DNA from: Tenacibaculum aquimarinum
GTDB taxonomy: Bacteria; Bacteroidota; Bacteroidia; Flavobacteriales; Flavobacteriaceae
Assembly: GCF_022478115.1 (NCBI RefSeq)
Contig: NZ_JAKGSC010000001.1
Span: 992,001 to 1,056,000 of the forward strand
Direction: 5' to 3'
DNA length: 64,000 nt
A program made the position numbers and the translations under genes. Shown here one piece after another: positions 46,193-55,468 of this stretch (its first letter is position 1; each line of letters starts with the position of its first letter). The notes beneath the pieces were generated by a model, which saw nothing but the letters and a program-made list of their open reading frames with translations, did no database searches and was not told where the DNA came from.

Positions 46193-47341
46193 TTACTTTT
46201 CTTTTTCTAAAAATATCTCAACTTTTTTAAAAATAGATAAAAAATGATCTTCTTCTAATTTATTTAAAATAAAACTTGATAATTGGTGAATATCGTTTGC
46301 CTGTAAAATATATTCTTTTGTAGCAAAGTGCGACCAATTATAATTTGTTGAAGTAAAGTTTTCAGAGAAAGAAACTTGCAACTCGTCCTCAGTAAAATCT
46401 ATTTCTTTGTATTTCTCTCTATTAATTAAAGCTTCATTTTGAAGCTCTACTATTAAAAATAATTTATTAGCACCTGTTAGTAAATGATCAAACCCAATTG
46501 TAAACATTAAGTTTTTATTCTTCTGAGAAATAAAACATCGAATTCTACTATTCATGTTCGAATTAGATCTTGGACTGGTTAAAGTAACACCATTTAAAAT
46601 ATTCCCTGCTTTTTCTATTTCTGCCTTTACATGGTTTTCTACACCTTCGCTAAATGCTTTTGTTTCTCTAATTTTCTCTTGAAAATTATAATAAAAATCT
46701 ATTTCTTTTTCAGTCATAACAGTAGTACTTAAATTCATCATATTTTGAATAAAATCTTTTAAAAATACGGTGTATTTATCATTTGCTTGCAGTAAATAAA
46801 AACCCATATTTTTTTGAACCTGCTCTAGTAATTTTTTGTGTGTAATACAGATGTAATTAGAAGCGTTTTTATATTCTGAATAATTACTTCTTGAAATATT
46901 ATGTAAGGATAAAATAACACCAACTTTGTTTTCACTTTGCACGCTACTCCAATAATCATCTAAATCATTATCTAGATGATGATATACTTTATTCTCAATA
47001 ATAATAGAGTTTTCAGGGCTAGTTAATAATAAATCTATTCTACCTCCATCAAGTGTAGAAAACTCTGTTATGATTTCGAAATTAGAAAAAGTGTTTGTTA
47101 GAATAATATTTTCTTTGCCTAATTTAGTTTTGGATATTAACTCTAATAAACTTTTTATAAATAAATCTTTAAAGTTATGCTCTTCGTACGCATTAAAAAA
47201 GAAAGCATAAATATTCGAAACTACATTTTCGTAATGTGGTTGTTTGGCAATACCTAAAAAGGTTTTTGGTTTGCCCTTTATTTTTGGTATTTCGTTTTGG
47301 CTGAGAAAGGTTTGTAAGTTTTCTATATTAGTGTTTGTCAT
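46193..47341 (-). CDS. PD-(D/E)XK nuclease family protein
   Basis: A 382-aa protein with a clear PD-(D/E)XK core: RIDLLL near residue 102 followed by IIIENKVYH near 115 (D, E-x-K), then a conserved YW in DDYWSSV. This matches the PDDEXK_4 type found in defence loci. The C-terminal half is of unknown fold. It starts directly at the stop of the RelA/SpoT-like gene, so it is co-translated with it. Confidence 0.78.
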   Translation of the reverse strand: MTNTNIENLQTFLSQNEIPKIKGKPKTFLGIAKQPHYENVVSNIYAFFFNAYEEHNFKDLFIKSLLELISKTKLGKENIILTNTFSNFEIITEFSTLDGGRIDLLLTSPENSIIIENKVYHHLDNDLDDYWSSVQSENKVGVILSLHNISRSNYSEYKNASNYICITHKKLLEQVQKNMGFYLLQANDKYTVFLKDFIQNMMNLSTTVMTEKEIDFYYNFQEKIRETKAFSEGVENHVKAEIEKAGNILNGVTLTSPRSNSNMNSRIRCFISQKNKNLMFTIGFDHLLTGANKLFLIVELQNEALINREKYKEIDFTEDELQVSFSENFTSTNYNWSHFATKEYILQANDIHQLSSFILNKLEEDHFLSIFKKVEIFLEKEK

Positions 47342-48685
47342 TTATTCCTTTATTAAATTTACAAACTCAACTTGCTTGCTTTTCATGATTTTTTGAATTC
47401 TATTATTATGTTTCTTTAAAAAATTTTCTACAATTCTTTTTCTAAGGAAATACTTTGGTATATAATTTTCAAGTTCTATAATAAAATTATCATGTGATCT
47501 TTTAAAGTCACTTACTTTTAACTGTATTTTTTTGGCTAATTGTCTTTCTTGCAACTTGTCCATTTTTTTGGTTCTACCAATAACCACTCTATTTCTTTCC
47601 ATTTTATTAAGTACAAGATCTGCGCTTTCTGCTATTATATCTAGAATTAGATTAGCAACTAAATCTTCGTAGGTTTTAAAAATCTTTTTAAATTTTAAAA
47701 TTTTTTTATCCTCTAAAGCTTCTTTTGCTAGCTCTTGAATAATGGGTGTAATGTCACTAGTAAACGTGTGATAAGACAGTATGTAATTCGCATAAGCTAC
47801 ACTTATCTGCTTAAAATTTGGTTTTTTAATGGAGGTTAAAACTATTTCGGCAGATTGGTTTTCTTTATACCTCTCAAAATAAGCTTGCTCAGCTTCATCA
47901 AAAGTTTTAAATGATTTTAAAGTTGGTATCTCTGTTTTAGAAGCTTCAATTAAAAAGAACGAATTATTCTTATCCTCACTTGCCCATCGTTTTTTAACTT
48001 CTGCATTGTTTTTTCTGAAGGTTTTACTTAAAACAGATATAAAATCTCGCTCTGCTAATACTTCATATATTAAGTTGGCTTCTTCTTTATTTAGTTGTTT
48101 ATCGCTAGACATTAAAGCGTGAAACTTCCCGAATTTTTCATCGGATTTAAAACCGAGTTCTTTTAACCTTAAGCCATATAATAAATCTGTAATTTCTATA
48201 AGTGTAGCCCAATTATGATGGTCTATTGTACGTAGTTGTATTTCTATACGACGTTTAGAAATTGGGTCTTTAACATAAACGTGTATGCCTTTATAACCAA
48301 TATCTCGTTTTCTATCGTTTATATAATCTCTGGTTTTTCCACCTGTTTCAAAAGCATTTTCAATTAATTCTTTGGCTTTATAGACTTCTGCATCATTATA
48401 GAAAATACAGCGTATGCCACCAATATCTCCCATTCTACTTAAATCCATTCCTTTCTCTCTAGGAAGTTTATTAATAATGGTATCTATACGTTTTAATCTA
48501 AATGCAAGAATACTAGAAGGATGCACTGTATCTGCCAAGTCTCGCATCTTATTAAACACATTCACTAATGGTTTAGAAAAAGAGGTTCTAAACTCTTGTA
48601 AAAGTTCTAATTCTTCTGGTGTTATCTCTCCACCTCTTGCTGCAATAGCATCTCCTATCTTATTAATTTTAGTGTTAGAAACCAT
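47342..48685 (-). CDS. RelA/SpoT-domain protein (putative nucleotide pyrophosphokinase)
   Basis: A 447-aa protein. Residues 45-185 match the RelA/SpoT synthetase domain: RLKRIDTIINKL near 65, RMGDIGGIRC near 88, GYKGIH near 130 and IEIQLRT...HNWATLIE near 148. No HD hydrolase, TGS or ACT domain is present. The C-terminal 260 residues are helical and unknown. It would transfer pyrophosphate to a nucleotide or, as toxic small alarmone synthetases can, to tRNA. Its place between hsdS and a nuclease gene points to an abortive-infection role (inference). Confidence 0.8.
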   Translation of the reverse strand: MVSNTKINKIGDAIAARGGEITPEELELLQEFRTSFSKPLVNVFNKMRDLADTVHPSSILAFRLKRIDTIINKLPREKGMDLSRMGDIGGIRCIFYNDAEVYKAKELIENAFETGGKTRDYINDRKRDIGYKGIHVYVKDPISKRRIEIQLRTIDHHNWATLIEITDLLYGLRLKELGFKSDEKFGKFHALMSSDKQLNKEEANLIYEVLAERDFISVLSKTFRKNNAEVKKRWASEDKNNSFFLIEASKTEIPTLKSFKTFDEAEQAYFERYKENQSAEIVLTSIKKPNFKQISVAYANYILSYHTFTSDITPIIQELAKEALEDKKILKFKKIFKTYEDLVANLILDIIAESADLVLNKMERNRVVIGRTKKMDKLQERQLAKKIQLKVSDFKRSHDNFIIELENYIPKYFLRKRIVENFLKKHNNRIQKIMKSKQVEFVNLIKE

Positions 48686-48687
48686 AT

Positions 48688-49929
48688 TTAAACTACGACT
48701 GTATTTGTTTCTACTTTTGACATTTTGGATAGAATTAGACTTTTGGTATTTTCTAAAAGTTGATTTTCATTGACAATTATATATATTCCATTAACTAATG
48801 GTTGAATCTTTAAATTAAATGCTTTTAGAAATTCTTTTTTAGGTTCTAAAAATGGAATGTTTCTTAAAGTAGATAGAGTTACATAATTCTGAGTACTTCC
48901 AGCCATACTACTTTTTATATATTCTAAACAGTTATTACCTTTTAAATAACACAGAACATATTCTGCTAATTCCCGTTTTTCAGAGCATTTAAAAAGACCA
49001 ACATTTTTTATTGCAAATTGAACATTCGACATCTGAACAAAATGTATTAATCCTACTGTACCAATCATACTAAAAAGTATATCAAATTGTTCAACCTGAC
49101 TTCTTCTATTAATTTGATTATAATCTTCTTCTGAAATATTGTACGTATCTTGAATTGCTATATCAAAAGGCTTCAAATGAGTTGATGTAACTAGTGGCAT
49201 TCCTTTTTTTACTGGTTTAGGCGAATCATGTGTACCATCTTTTACTGAAAATAAATTTTCAATTGGTAGTACTTCCCAACCCTCAGGAATCTCCAAATCC
49301 AACTCCTCATTATACACCATTTCACCACCAGAAGATTTATAAGGTTTACCATCTGCATTAGGAAACTCGAAATCCACAAACCAATGTTTATACAAAGCTT
49401 GTGCAGTGTCTTCTAGTTTTTGGTTTAGGGTTTCGTTTAGTTTAATACGATTTACAATGGTGTTGTATTCTTTAACTATTTCACGTTGTTTTTCTATGGA
49501 TGGAATTGGTAGTTCTAACTCGCATAAAGATTCCCAACTAAAACCACCACGAACACTACTATCTGTGGTAAACCAAACATTTCTATCAAACTCTGAACGT
49601 CTGCACCACATCATTAAATACTCTGGATCTAAAATGTTATGGTCTAAAATTTCAAAAACCACATAAGCTGGTGAAACAATTATTGGGTCGTCTTCTAACA
49701 ATACACTTATGGGTAAAATCTCGTCGCGACCAACGTGCATTGGATTGTAAGCAAATTGATGTTTTTCTACAACTCTATATCTTGATAAATCTGTGCCTTG
49801 AATATTAGCTACAGATTCCATAAATTCTTTGTTAATACGAATCCCTTTTAATACAGAAACTGAACCATCTGTGTTTTTCTTTTTTATCTGCTTTATGTAA
49901 TTACCAAGTGGCTTATAATTCGATTTCAT
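48688..49929 (-). CDS. hsdS: type I restriction enzyme, specificity subunit
   Basis: A 413-aa HsdS with two target-recognition domains (about residues 1-150 and 195-370). Each is followed by a helical spacer of the form QREIVKEYNTIVNRIKLNETLNQKLEDTAQALYKHWF. It determines the bipartite recognition sequence. It overlaps hsdM by 17 bp. The recognition site cannot be predicted from sequence alone. Confidence 0.9.
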   Translation of the reverse strand: MKSNYKPLGNYIKQIKKKNTDGSVSVLKGIRINKEFMESVANIQGTDLSRYRVVEKHQFAYNPMHVGRDEILPISVLLEDDPIIVSPAYVVFEILDHNILDPEYLMMWCRRSEFDRNVWFTTDSSVRGGFSWESLCELELPIPSIEKQREIVKEYNTIVNRIKLNETLNQKLEDTAQALYKHWFVDFEFPNADGKPYKSSGGEMVYNEELDLEIPEGWEVLPIENLFSVKDGTHDSPKPVKKGMPLVTSTHLKPFDIAIQDTYNISEEDYNQINRRSQVEQFDILFSMIGTVGLIHFVQMSNVQFAIKNVGLFKCSEKRELAEYVLCYLKGNNCLEYIKSSMAGSTQNYVTLSTLRNIPFLEPKKEFLKAFNLKIQPLVNGIYIIVNENQLLENTKSLILSKMSKVETNTVVV

Positions 49930-51487
49930 AGCCTAACTCTTTAAACACATTTAACAATTCGGTTTTAGATTGTGCTTCAGCTTTTAACAAGTCTGCAAAA
50001 TCAACTTGTAATGTTGACATCTTTTCATCAAAATTGATGTTCTCATCTCTGTTTACAAACTCAATGTACTTACTTGGTACTAAAGAGTAATCTTTTTTAC
50101 GTAAATCTTCAATAGTTGCAGAATGACAAAACTCGCCAATATTTTCATAATCATCTTCAAAAGAAGTTTGTTGCCAATTGTGATAAGTTGAAGATATTTT
50201 ATCTATTTCTTCACCAGAAAATTGAATGTATTTCTTTTCAAATGGTATTCCTACTTTTCGTAAATCAATAAAAAGCGTTTCATCTTCACGATTACGATAT
50301 TGTTTTTCAACACCATTAATTGTAACCGTTCTTTCTTTTTTATTATTATTTAAAATCCAAAGTGTTACAGAAATATCAGTAGTATAAAACATCTTTTGAG
50401 GTAAAACTAAAATAGCTTCTACCAATTTATTTTCAATCAGTTTTTTACGTATCTCGTATTCGGTTCCGCCACCAGATAATGCACCATTGGCTAATATAAA
50501 ACCTGCCACTCCGTTTTCTGAGAGTTTAGATACCATATTAAGAATCCAACCATAATTTGCATTTCCTGTTTGTGGCACATCGTAACCTCTCCAACGTGGA
50601 TCGTCTAGTAACTCGTCTGTAGCTCTCCATGCTTTTTGGTTAAAAGGTGGATTTGCCATAATATAATCTGCCTTTAAATCTGGGTGTTGGTCTTTGGCAA
50701 AGGTATCTGCTGGCACATCGCCTAAATTGGCAGAAATACCACGTATGGCAAGGTTCATTTTTGCTAACTTGTAGGTGGTAGCTGTGTATTCTTGCCCATA
50801 AATAGAAACGTCTTTTTTGTTACCGTTGTGGCTGTCTATAAATTTCATAGACTGCACAAACATCCCACCAGAACCACATGCAGGATCGTAAATTTTACCT
50901 TTGTATGGTTCTATTAACTCTGCAATAAGGTTTACAATACTTTTAGGTGTGTAGAATTCGCCTTTTCCTTTTCCTTCTGCAATGGCAAACTTGCTTAAAA
51001 AGTACTCGTACACTCGCCCAACAATATCTTGTTGTTGGTCTTTTAGGGTGTCTATATTGTTTATGGTATCTAGTAAAGCAGCTAGTTTACTAACATCCAT
51101 ATTTAAACGTGAAAAATAGTTGTCTGGCAATGCACCTTTAAGCGATGGATTGTTTTTTTCTACGGTATATAAAGCGGTATCTATTTTTAAGGCAATATCG
51201 TCTTGTTTGGCATTGGCGATGATGTAGCTCCAACGCGACTCTTCGGTTAAATAGAATACATTTTTTTGCGTGTAGAATTCAACCATGTCAACAAACTTTT
51301 CTTTACCATCGTCTATAATTTCTTGACGACGTTTCTGAAATTTGTCACTTGCGAATTTTAAGAATATTAAGCCAAGTACTACGTGTTTGTATTCTGAACT
51401 TTCTACAGTTCCTCTAAGTTTATTAGCAGAATCCCATAAAGTTTCTTCTATAGACTTTTGCTTTTTAGCTGTTGCTTTTTTAGCCAT
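49913..51487 (-). CDS. hsdM: type I restriction enzyme, methyltransferase subunit
   Basis: A 524-aa HsdM N6-adenine methyltransferase. The N-terminal helical HsdM_N domain (SIEETLWDSANKLRG) is followed by AdoMet motif DPACGSGGMF near residue 200 and catalytic NPPF near 279. The start is placed at the ATG at 51487; the longer ORF adds 19 residues unlike the family. It is the first gene of the seven-gene restriction run. Confidence 0.94.
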   Translation of the reverse strand: MAKKATAKKQKSIEETLWDSANKLRGTVESSEYKHVVLGLIFLKFASDKFQKRRQEIIDDGKEKFVDMVEFYTQKNVFYLTEESRWSYIIANAKQDDIALKIDTALYTVEKNNPSLKGALPDNYFSRLNMDVSKLAALLDTINNIDTLKDQQQDIVGRVYEYFLSKFAIAEGKGKGEFYTPKSIVNLIAELIEPYKGKIYDPACGSGGMFVQSMKFIDSHNGNKKDVSIYGQEYTATTYKLAKMNLAIRGISANLGDVPADTFAKDQHPDLKADYIMANPPFNQKAWRATDELLDDPRWRGYDVPQTGNANYGWILNMVSKLSENGVAGFILANGALSGGGTEYEIRKKLIENKLVEAILVLPQKMFYTTDISVTLWILNNNKKERTVTINGVEKQYRNREDETLFIDLRKVGIPFEKKYIQFSGEEIDKISSTYHNWQQTSFEDDYENIGEFCHSATIEDLRKKDYSLVPSKYIEFVNRDENINFDEKMSTLQVDFADLLKAEAQSKTELLNVFKELGYEIEL

Positions 51488-51739
51488 TAGTAAGTTAATA
51501 TTAAATATAAGTTGGTTTTCAAATAGAAAATTGTCTAAATACAATTATTCAATTTGGTTGTTCTTGAATAAAAAATTATTGAAGAAGCATTTTTTTGTTA
51601 AAAATACACAATAAAAAACCTCCAACAAATTTTGTGAGAGAATTATAATATTAAATAGTTTTAGAAATTCTGTTAATTAACTTTGCAATAAGATTTACAA
51701 TACCGCAATACTTCTAAAATATCTATTAAAAAAAAAGCT

Positions 51740-51835
51740 ATGAAAGAGACTGGGTTGGTAATAACTAAAAAATCTTTGCAATACTTGGTGTTGCAGAATT
51801 GCAATACTAAAAGTAGTTAGTATTGTGGTTTTTTT
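51740..51835 (+). terminator. orphan + strand terminator with possible short RNA or peptide
   Basis: CAATACTAA-aagtag-TTAGTATTG (51802-51825) is followed by a T run (51829-51835) on the + strand. Upstream are two further GCAATACTT copies (51705 and 51778), and an open frame of 26 codons starts at 51740. No + strand gene otherwise exists here, so the terminator may end a small RNA antisense to the hsdM promoter side. Confidence 0.4.
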
Positions 51836-52040
51836 ATTTAAACAGAGTTGGGTTAACTTTAAAAACAGTTTTAAGTAAAAAGTTTTGAGATTCAATATCA
51901 GATGCTATTTTCTTCTTTGAACTGCTAGTTCTTTTAATTTTTTGGTTGAAGTCTGATTCATTTTTAAGCAGTTTAAATAACCTTTTTTTTTCTTTTCTTG
52001 AGAGAACTTTTGCTATTTTAAAAACAGTATTTGCATTCAT
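51834..52040 (-). CDS. small basic protein
   Basis: A 68-aa Lys-rich protein: a helical N-terminus (FKIAKVLSRKEKKRLFKLLKNE), a basic Ser/Lys linker, and a short tail. It has an ATG start. It lies between the helicase-type gene and hsdM, same strand. The pattern resembles small Bacteroidota proteins beginning with a KEEQ/KEKKRL helix, but I cannot name a family. A terminator-like hairpin lies upstream, so it would need its own promoter. Confidence 0.45.
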   Translation of the reverse strand: MNANTVFKIAKVLSRKEKKRLFKLLKNESDFNQKIKRTSSSKKKIASDIESQNFLLKTVFKVNPTLFK

Positions 52041-52082
52041 AGTATAAATTATTAAGCTGATAAATATTGTTGAATTTTATTT

Positions 52083-52112
52083 AAAAAAAAACAACAATTC
52101 AACAGAATTGTT
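52083..52112 (-). terminator. terminator downstream of the helicase-type gene
   Basis: AACAATTC-aaca-GAATTGTT (8-bp stem, 52093-52112) is followed on the minus strand by nine T. Confidence 0.75.
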
Positions 52113-52440
52113 TTAATCAGCAACAGTCTTGAATATGACTTTTAACGCAATTAAACTACTCATAACAGCAAAAACTGTATTGTTGTTTTTATTACAAAAA
52201 AGAATCATTTAAACTTACAATTAACACATTTTACTAAAACAATATTTTTAAAACAAAAAGTAAGACAAAATAATGTTGTTTTGTTGACGTCTACTTTTAA
52301 ACTCAACACCAGTAGTAGTTAGAATAAAAAACAGCCATTCAACAAAGCGTCAACAAGTTTATTTAACTTTTCTGTTGACACTCTGTTGAACAACTGTTAC
52401 AAACTTAAAGCGCTAATCAACTACACTTTAAACGCTTTAA
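52113..52440. other. AT-rich non-coding region with GTTGA/TCAAC motifs, possible origin
   Basis: No gene in 328 bp. Multiple GTTGA and TCAAC motifs lie here, including TTGTTGACGT (52281), AGCGTCAACAAG (52347) and CTGTTGACACTCTGTTGAAC (52372), plus AAAGCG...CGCTTT flanking 52408-52438. The position directly after the SF3 helicase-type gene suggests a replication origin (inference). Confidence 0.4.
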
Positions 52441-53631
52441 TCAACAATCAACAACTTCATTGATAAAATCTTCTTTTTTAAACTCATAGTATCTTCCTTT
52501 TTTAGTTTCAAAATCTACAATTTTTTTTTGGGCTATATTTAATGAAAAAAAATATTTCTGGTAGCTTCCATTTTTAGACTCTAAGTTGTAATCTTCTTTT
52601 AAGCTTTTTGCAACTTTAGACCTTGTAGTTTTAAAACCTTTATTAAATTCTTCCAACAAATCTGTTGCTGTATATTTTAAAACATCTACCTCATATTTTA
52701 TAAAATCATCTAATAATATTTCTCTTATCTCTTGACTTAAGTATGTTTTATTCCCTTTAACAACTTTATCCAAAGCTGGTGTGTGAATCTGTTGTTTTGT
52801 AAACCACATTCTTGTTTTTCTTTCCGTTTTAATTTTTCGTGTATTTAAAAAATATAAAAACTGCGGAATTTCTCGATTGAGTTTTTTTAGCATATCAACA
52901 TCTTCCTCTTTAAAGGAATTTACTTTAATAACCCAATAACGAATTTCATTGCTATCTATTTGGATAAAATTTTCCTCGTTATTGGAACACAAAATAAACT
53001 TCCCGAAGAAATTAGACTCTACTTTGTCTTTACCTTTAGATTCTATTTTATAAGAATTAGCCGTAGAAAGGTTTTTAATGCGTTCACTATCTTCTCTTCT
53101 ATCTAGCAATACTTCGTCAATTGCAATAATTAGTTTAGATGCCCAATCACTATTAAATCGACTTCTAAAATCTTCATTCTTATTGATTGTCATGTTACCT
53201 TGAAAAAGCAACTTTAGCCAGTTTAAAAAAGATGTCTTACCAGTATTTCTCGAATTACTAACCAAACACAAAATTGGTAAAATCTGTATTGGCTGTCGCC
53301 AAAGTATACTTAAGTAATCTAAACCTAACTCATATTGAGCTCCAAAAATATGTTTTAAAAACTTTTCTGTTTTTTTAAACTCTCCATGCTTTAGTTCATG
53401 ATTTATTTCTTCATATTGATTATAGAAAAGGTTGATTTCTTTTTTATAATTTAAATGATCTGGCATAGTTACAAAACCATCATACTTTTTTATAGATTCT
53501 AAAAAGTCTTTTCCGTTATCTGTAATTATTTCTCCTTTTGTCCACTTTATTAAAGTTTTTACAAAATCTCCGCTCAATAATGGAACATTACATATCTTAT
53601 AGTAATCTGTCCCTACCCGAATGAACTCCAT
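52441..53631 (-). CDS. SF3-helicase-type replication protein (primase-helicase family)
   Basis: A 396-aa protein. A superfamily 3 helicase-like ATPase has Walker A in SNSRNTGKTSF near residue 128, Walker B IIAIDE near 170, and a sensor Asn in ILCSNNEENF. This fits the DUF5906/D5-like replicative helicases of phages, plasmids and satellites. No primase active site is visible in the short N-terminus. It supports replication of the excised island. It is 2 bp downstream of the 108-aa gene. Confidence 0.78.
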   Translation of the reverse strand: MEFIRVGTDYYKICNVPLLSGDFVKTLIKWTKGEIITDNGKDFLESIKKYDGFVTMPDHLNYKKEINLFYNQYEEINHELKHGEFKKTEKFLKHIFGAQYELGLDYLSILWRQPIQILPILCLVSNSRNTGKTSFLNWLKLLFQGNMTINKNEDFRSRFNSDWASKLIIAIDEVLLDRREDSERIKNLSTANSYKIESKGKDKVESNFFGKFILCSNNEENFIQIDSNEIRYWVIKVNSFKEEDVDMLKKLNREIPQFLYFLNTRKIKTERKTRMWFTKQQIHTPALDKVVKGNKTYLSQEIREILLDDFIKYEVDVLKYTATDLLEEFNKGFKTTRSKVAKSLKEDYNLESKNGSYQKYFFSLNIAQKKIVDFETKKGRYYEFKKEDFINEVVDC

Positions 53632-53633
53632 AA

Positions 53634-53960
53634 TTACGATCTAGGTTTAATATTATGAATTAAAAGACCTCTTTTTTCTCCATCTTTCCAGTTTAATTGA
53701 ATATTAATACCTGTAAGGTTTTTATCCATAGAATAAAGTCTATCTATTTCTTCTTGTAATAAAACCCACTCAAATCTTGGATTAGAGCTAATAATGATTT
53801 TTAATTTTTCTACCTCAGAAATTAAATAAGTTAGAAACCTTAAAAGAATATCATCAGTAATTCTATCTATTTTAAACCTTTCAATTTCAGTTAACATTCT
53901 TTCGATAATAACAAGTCCATTCTTAATGAACTTGTTATTTTGTGCGTTATAATCTTTCAT
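53634..53960 (-). CDS. hypothetical protein of the replication module
   Basis: A 108-aa protein, mostly helical with one long amphipathic helix, no Cys and no recognisable domain. Its ATG overlaps the HTH gene's stop by one base, and it ends 2 bp before the helicase-type gene. The three are therefore one translational unit. Confidence 0.6.
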   Translation of the reverse strand: MKDYNAQNNKFIKNGLVIIERMLTEIERFKIDRITDDILLRFLTYLISEVEKLKIIISSNPRFEWVLLQEEIDRLYSMDKNLTGINIQLNWKDGEKRGLLIHNIKPRS

Positions 53961-54250
53961 TAGTGATTGATTTTAGTTAATGCTTTTTCCACCTCTTTAC
54001 GCTTAAATCTTTTTTTATTACCTATTCGATAGGCGGTAAGGATAGATCGCTTTGACCAATCATCAACTGTGACAAGAGAAATAGAGAGTATTTCTGAAAC
54101 TTGTTTTCTTGTGATCCAGTTTATTTGTTCTGAAGGTTTTAGTTTTTCAGAATAAACTTCGAAAAGTTCTTTAATAGTTTTTGTTAGACTTTTAATTAAG
54201 TCTTCATCAGAGGTGTGATGATGGATTTGAGTTACTGTTTTTATATTCAT
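53960..54250 (-). CDS. HTH protein (excisionase/MerR-like)
   Basis: A 96-aa protein. The C-terminal half is a MerR/HTH_17-type winged helix (WITRKQVSEILSISLVTVDDWSKRSIL...YRIGNKKRFKRKEVEKAL), as in excisionases and small regulators of mobile elements. It is first gene of the replication unit. The upstream region carries helically phased TTCAC repeats, a likely binding site. Confidence 0.82.
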   Translation of the reverse strand: MNIKTVTQIHHHTSDEDLIKSLTKTIKELFEVYSEKLKPSEQINWITRKQVSEILSISLVTVDDWSKRSILTAYRIGNKKRFKRKEVEKALTKINH

Positions 54251-54303
54251 AATTTTCTATTTATTATGAATGCAATATTAGATTACAATGTTAGTCTAGT
54301 TTA

Positions 54304-54354
54304 TTCACTTTGTGTTCACCTTTCTTCACTTTTGTTCACACTACCTTTTGTGAA
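54304..54354 (-). promoter_or_regulatory. phased TTCAC repeats upstream of the HTH gene
   Basis: TTCAC occurs at 54304, 54315, 54325 and 54335 (steps of 11, 10 and 10 bp), with an inverted GTGAA at 54350-54354. One-helical-turn spacing places all sites on the same DNA face, as for cooperative operators or replication iterons. Confidence 0.65.
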
Positions 54355-54361
54355 TCGAATG

Positions 54362-55465
54362 TTAAGGGTTTTTGGATATAAAATTCTCAGCATATGTTGT
54401 GTATTCGTCAGTTAAATGATTAGTATTTCCAATTTTGAATCCTTTTTTTATTAATATGCCAGCATTATATTTCTCATTTAGAAAAGTTGCAAATTCAATT
54501 CTGGTTAATCTCTTTTTGAAAATTAAATTTTTAACCCTGGTCTTGATCTTAAAGAAGTTTGCTGCAACTGTTTTAAAACCGTCATTAGCGTTAGATGCGT
54601 TGTCAATTACATTTTCATTCTTGAGAAGTTCATTAAACATTTTTTCATATTTCTCATCCATCCATATTTTTGAATAGTAGTTGTTATTTTTAATCTTGGT
54701 GACTCTGTTTGTTTCGTCAGTTTCTACATTTATATCAATTTTGGATATGCTTTTTTTAATTTTTTTAATTTCTAAGTCACAGTACTCGATTATCTTTTTC
54801 GTTTCGTATAATCTATAGATTTTCTCATACAAGTTGAGTTTCATGGTTGTGTTTCTGTGAGATAAATGATACAAAAACAAAAAATTATTAAAACAATTAT
54901 AATCATCGAATAGATACGAATAAATATTATCTGTGTTCTTGTATACTAAAGAATAAAAGATGTAATCGAAATCATATAATTCTAGGTCATTATTAAATTC
55001 TGATTCTAAAAATTCTTCTCTATCCTCAAGATACAAATTATTGTTTTGTATAAAATCTAATATGTTACTGTCTTCATATTTATCAATTACGGAGTTGTAG
55101 GTTTTTTGAAGTTTTAAGACTTTATCTTTTGGTGAATAGACTTTCCTTACTATGTTTTTTAGTTTATTTAATTCTAGATTGTAATATTCTTTATATTCTT
55201 TGAAGCTTAAGTAGTAGTGATTTTGAACCTCATCAATGAAATTTGATGATACATTGTAAACTTTTTCTTGATAAATAAAGCTAGTGATGTTTTTGTCTTT
55301 CAATAATCTTAGTTGTTTGTCTTTACCAAAAGGAAGGTCGTAATTTTCGGTTTGCTCATGTCTTAATTCAAAAATATTGTTTTGAATTAAGACTTCTTTT
55401 TTCTTTTCTACTGGTAATCTTTTAAACTTTTTGTATTTAAGTATGTTTAGATATTTCTCGTTCAT
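54362..55465 (-). CDS. hypothetical island protein downstream of the integrase
   Basis: A 367-aa, Lys/Asn/Tyr-rich soluble protein with extensive predicted helices. No family recognised. The C-terminus (KNLIFKKRLTRIEFATFLNEKYNAGILIKKGFKIG) has helices that could be DNA-binding. It starts 3 bp after the integrase stop, so it is co-expressed with the integrase and may help integration, excision or replication. Confidence 0.6.
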   Translation of the reverse strand: MNEKYLNILKYKKFKRLPVEKKKEVLIQNNIFELRHEQTENYDLPFGKDKQLRLLKDKNITSFIYQEKVYNVSSNFIDEVQNHYYLSFKEYKEYYNLELNKLKNIVRKVYSPKDKVLKLQKTYNSVIDKYEDSNILDFIQNNNLYLEDREEFLESEFNNDLELYDFDYIFYSLVYKNTDNIYSYLFDDYNCFNNFLFLYHLSHRNTTMKLNLYEKIYRLYETKKIIEYCDLEIKKIKKSISKIDINVETDETNRVTKIKNNNYYSKIWMDEKYEKMFNELLKNENVIDNASNANDGFKTVAANFFKIKTRVKNLIFKKRLTRIEFATFLNEKYNAGILIKKGFKIGNTNHLTDEYTTYAENFISKNP

Positions 55466-55468
55466 TGT

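Noticed and set aside
51695-51895. 66-codon minus-strand frame overlapping the small basic protein
   Set aside because: It overlaps another frame with better composition and crosses a terminator-like hairpin; no plausible protein features.
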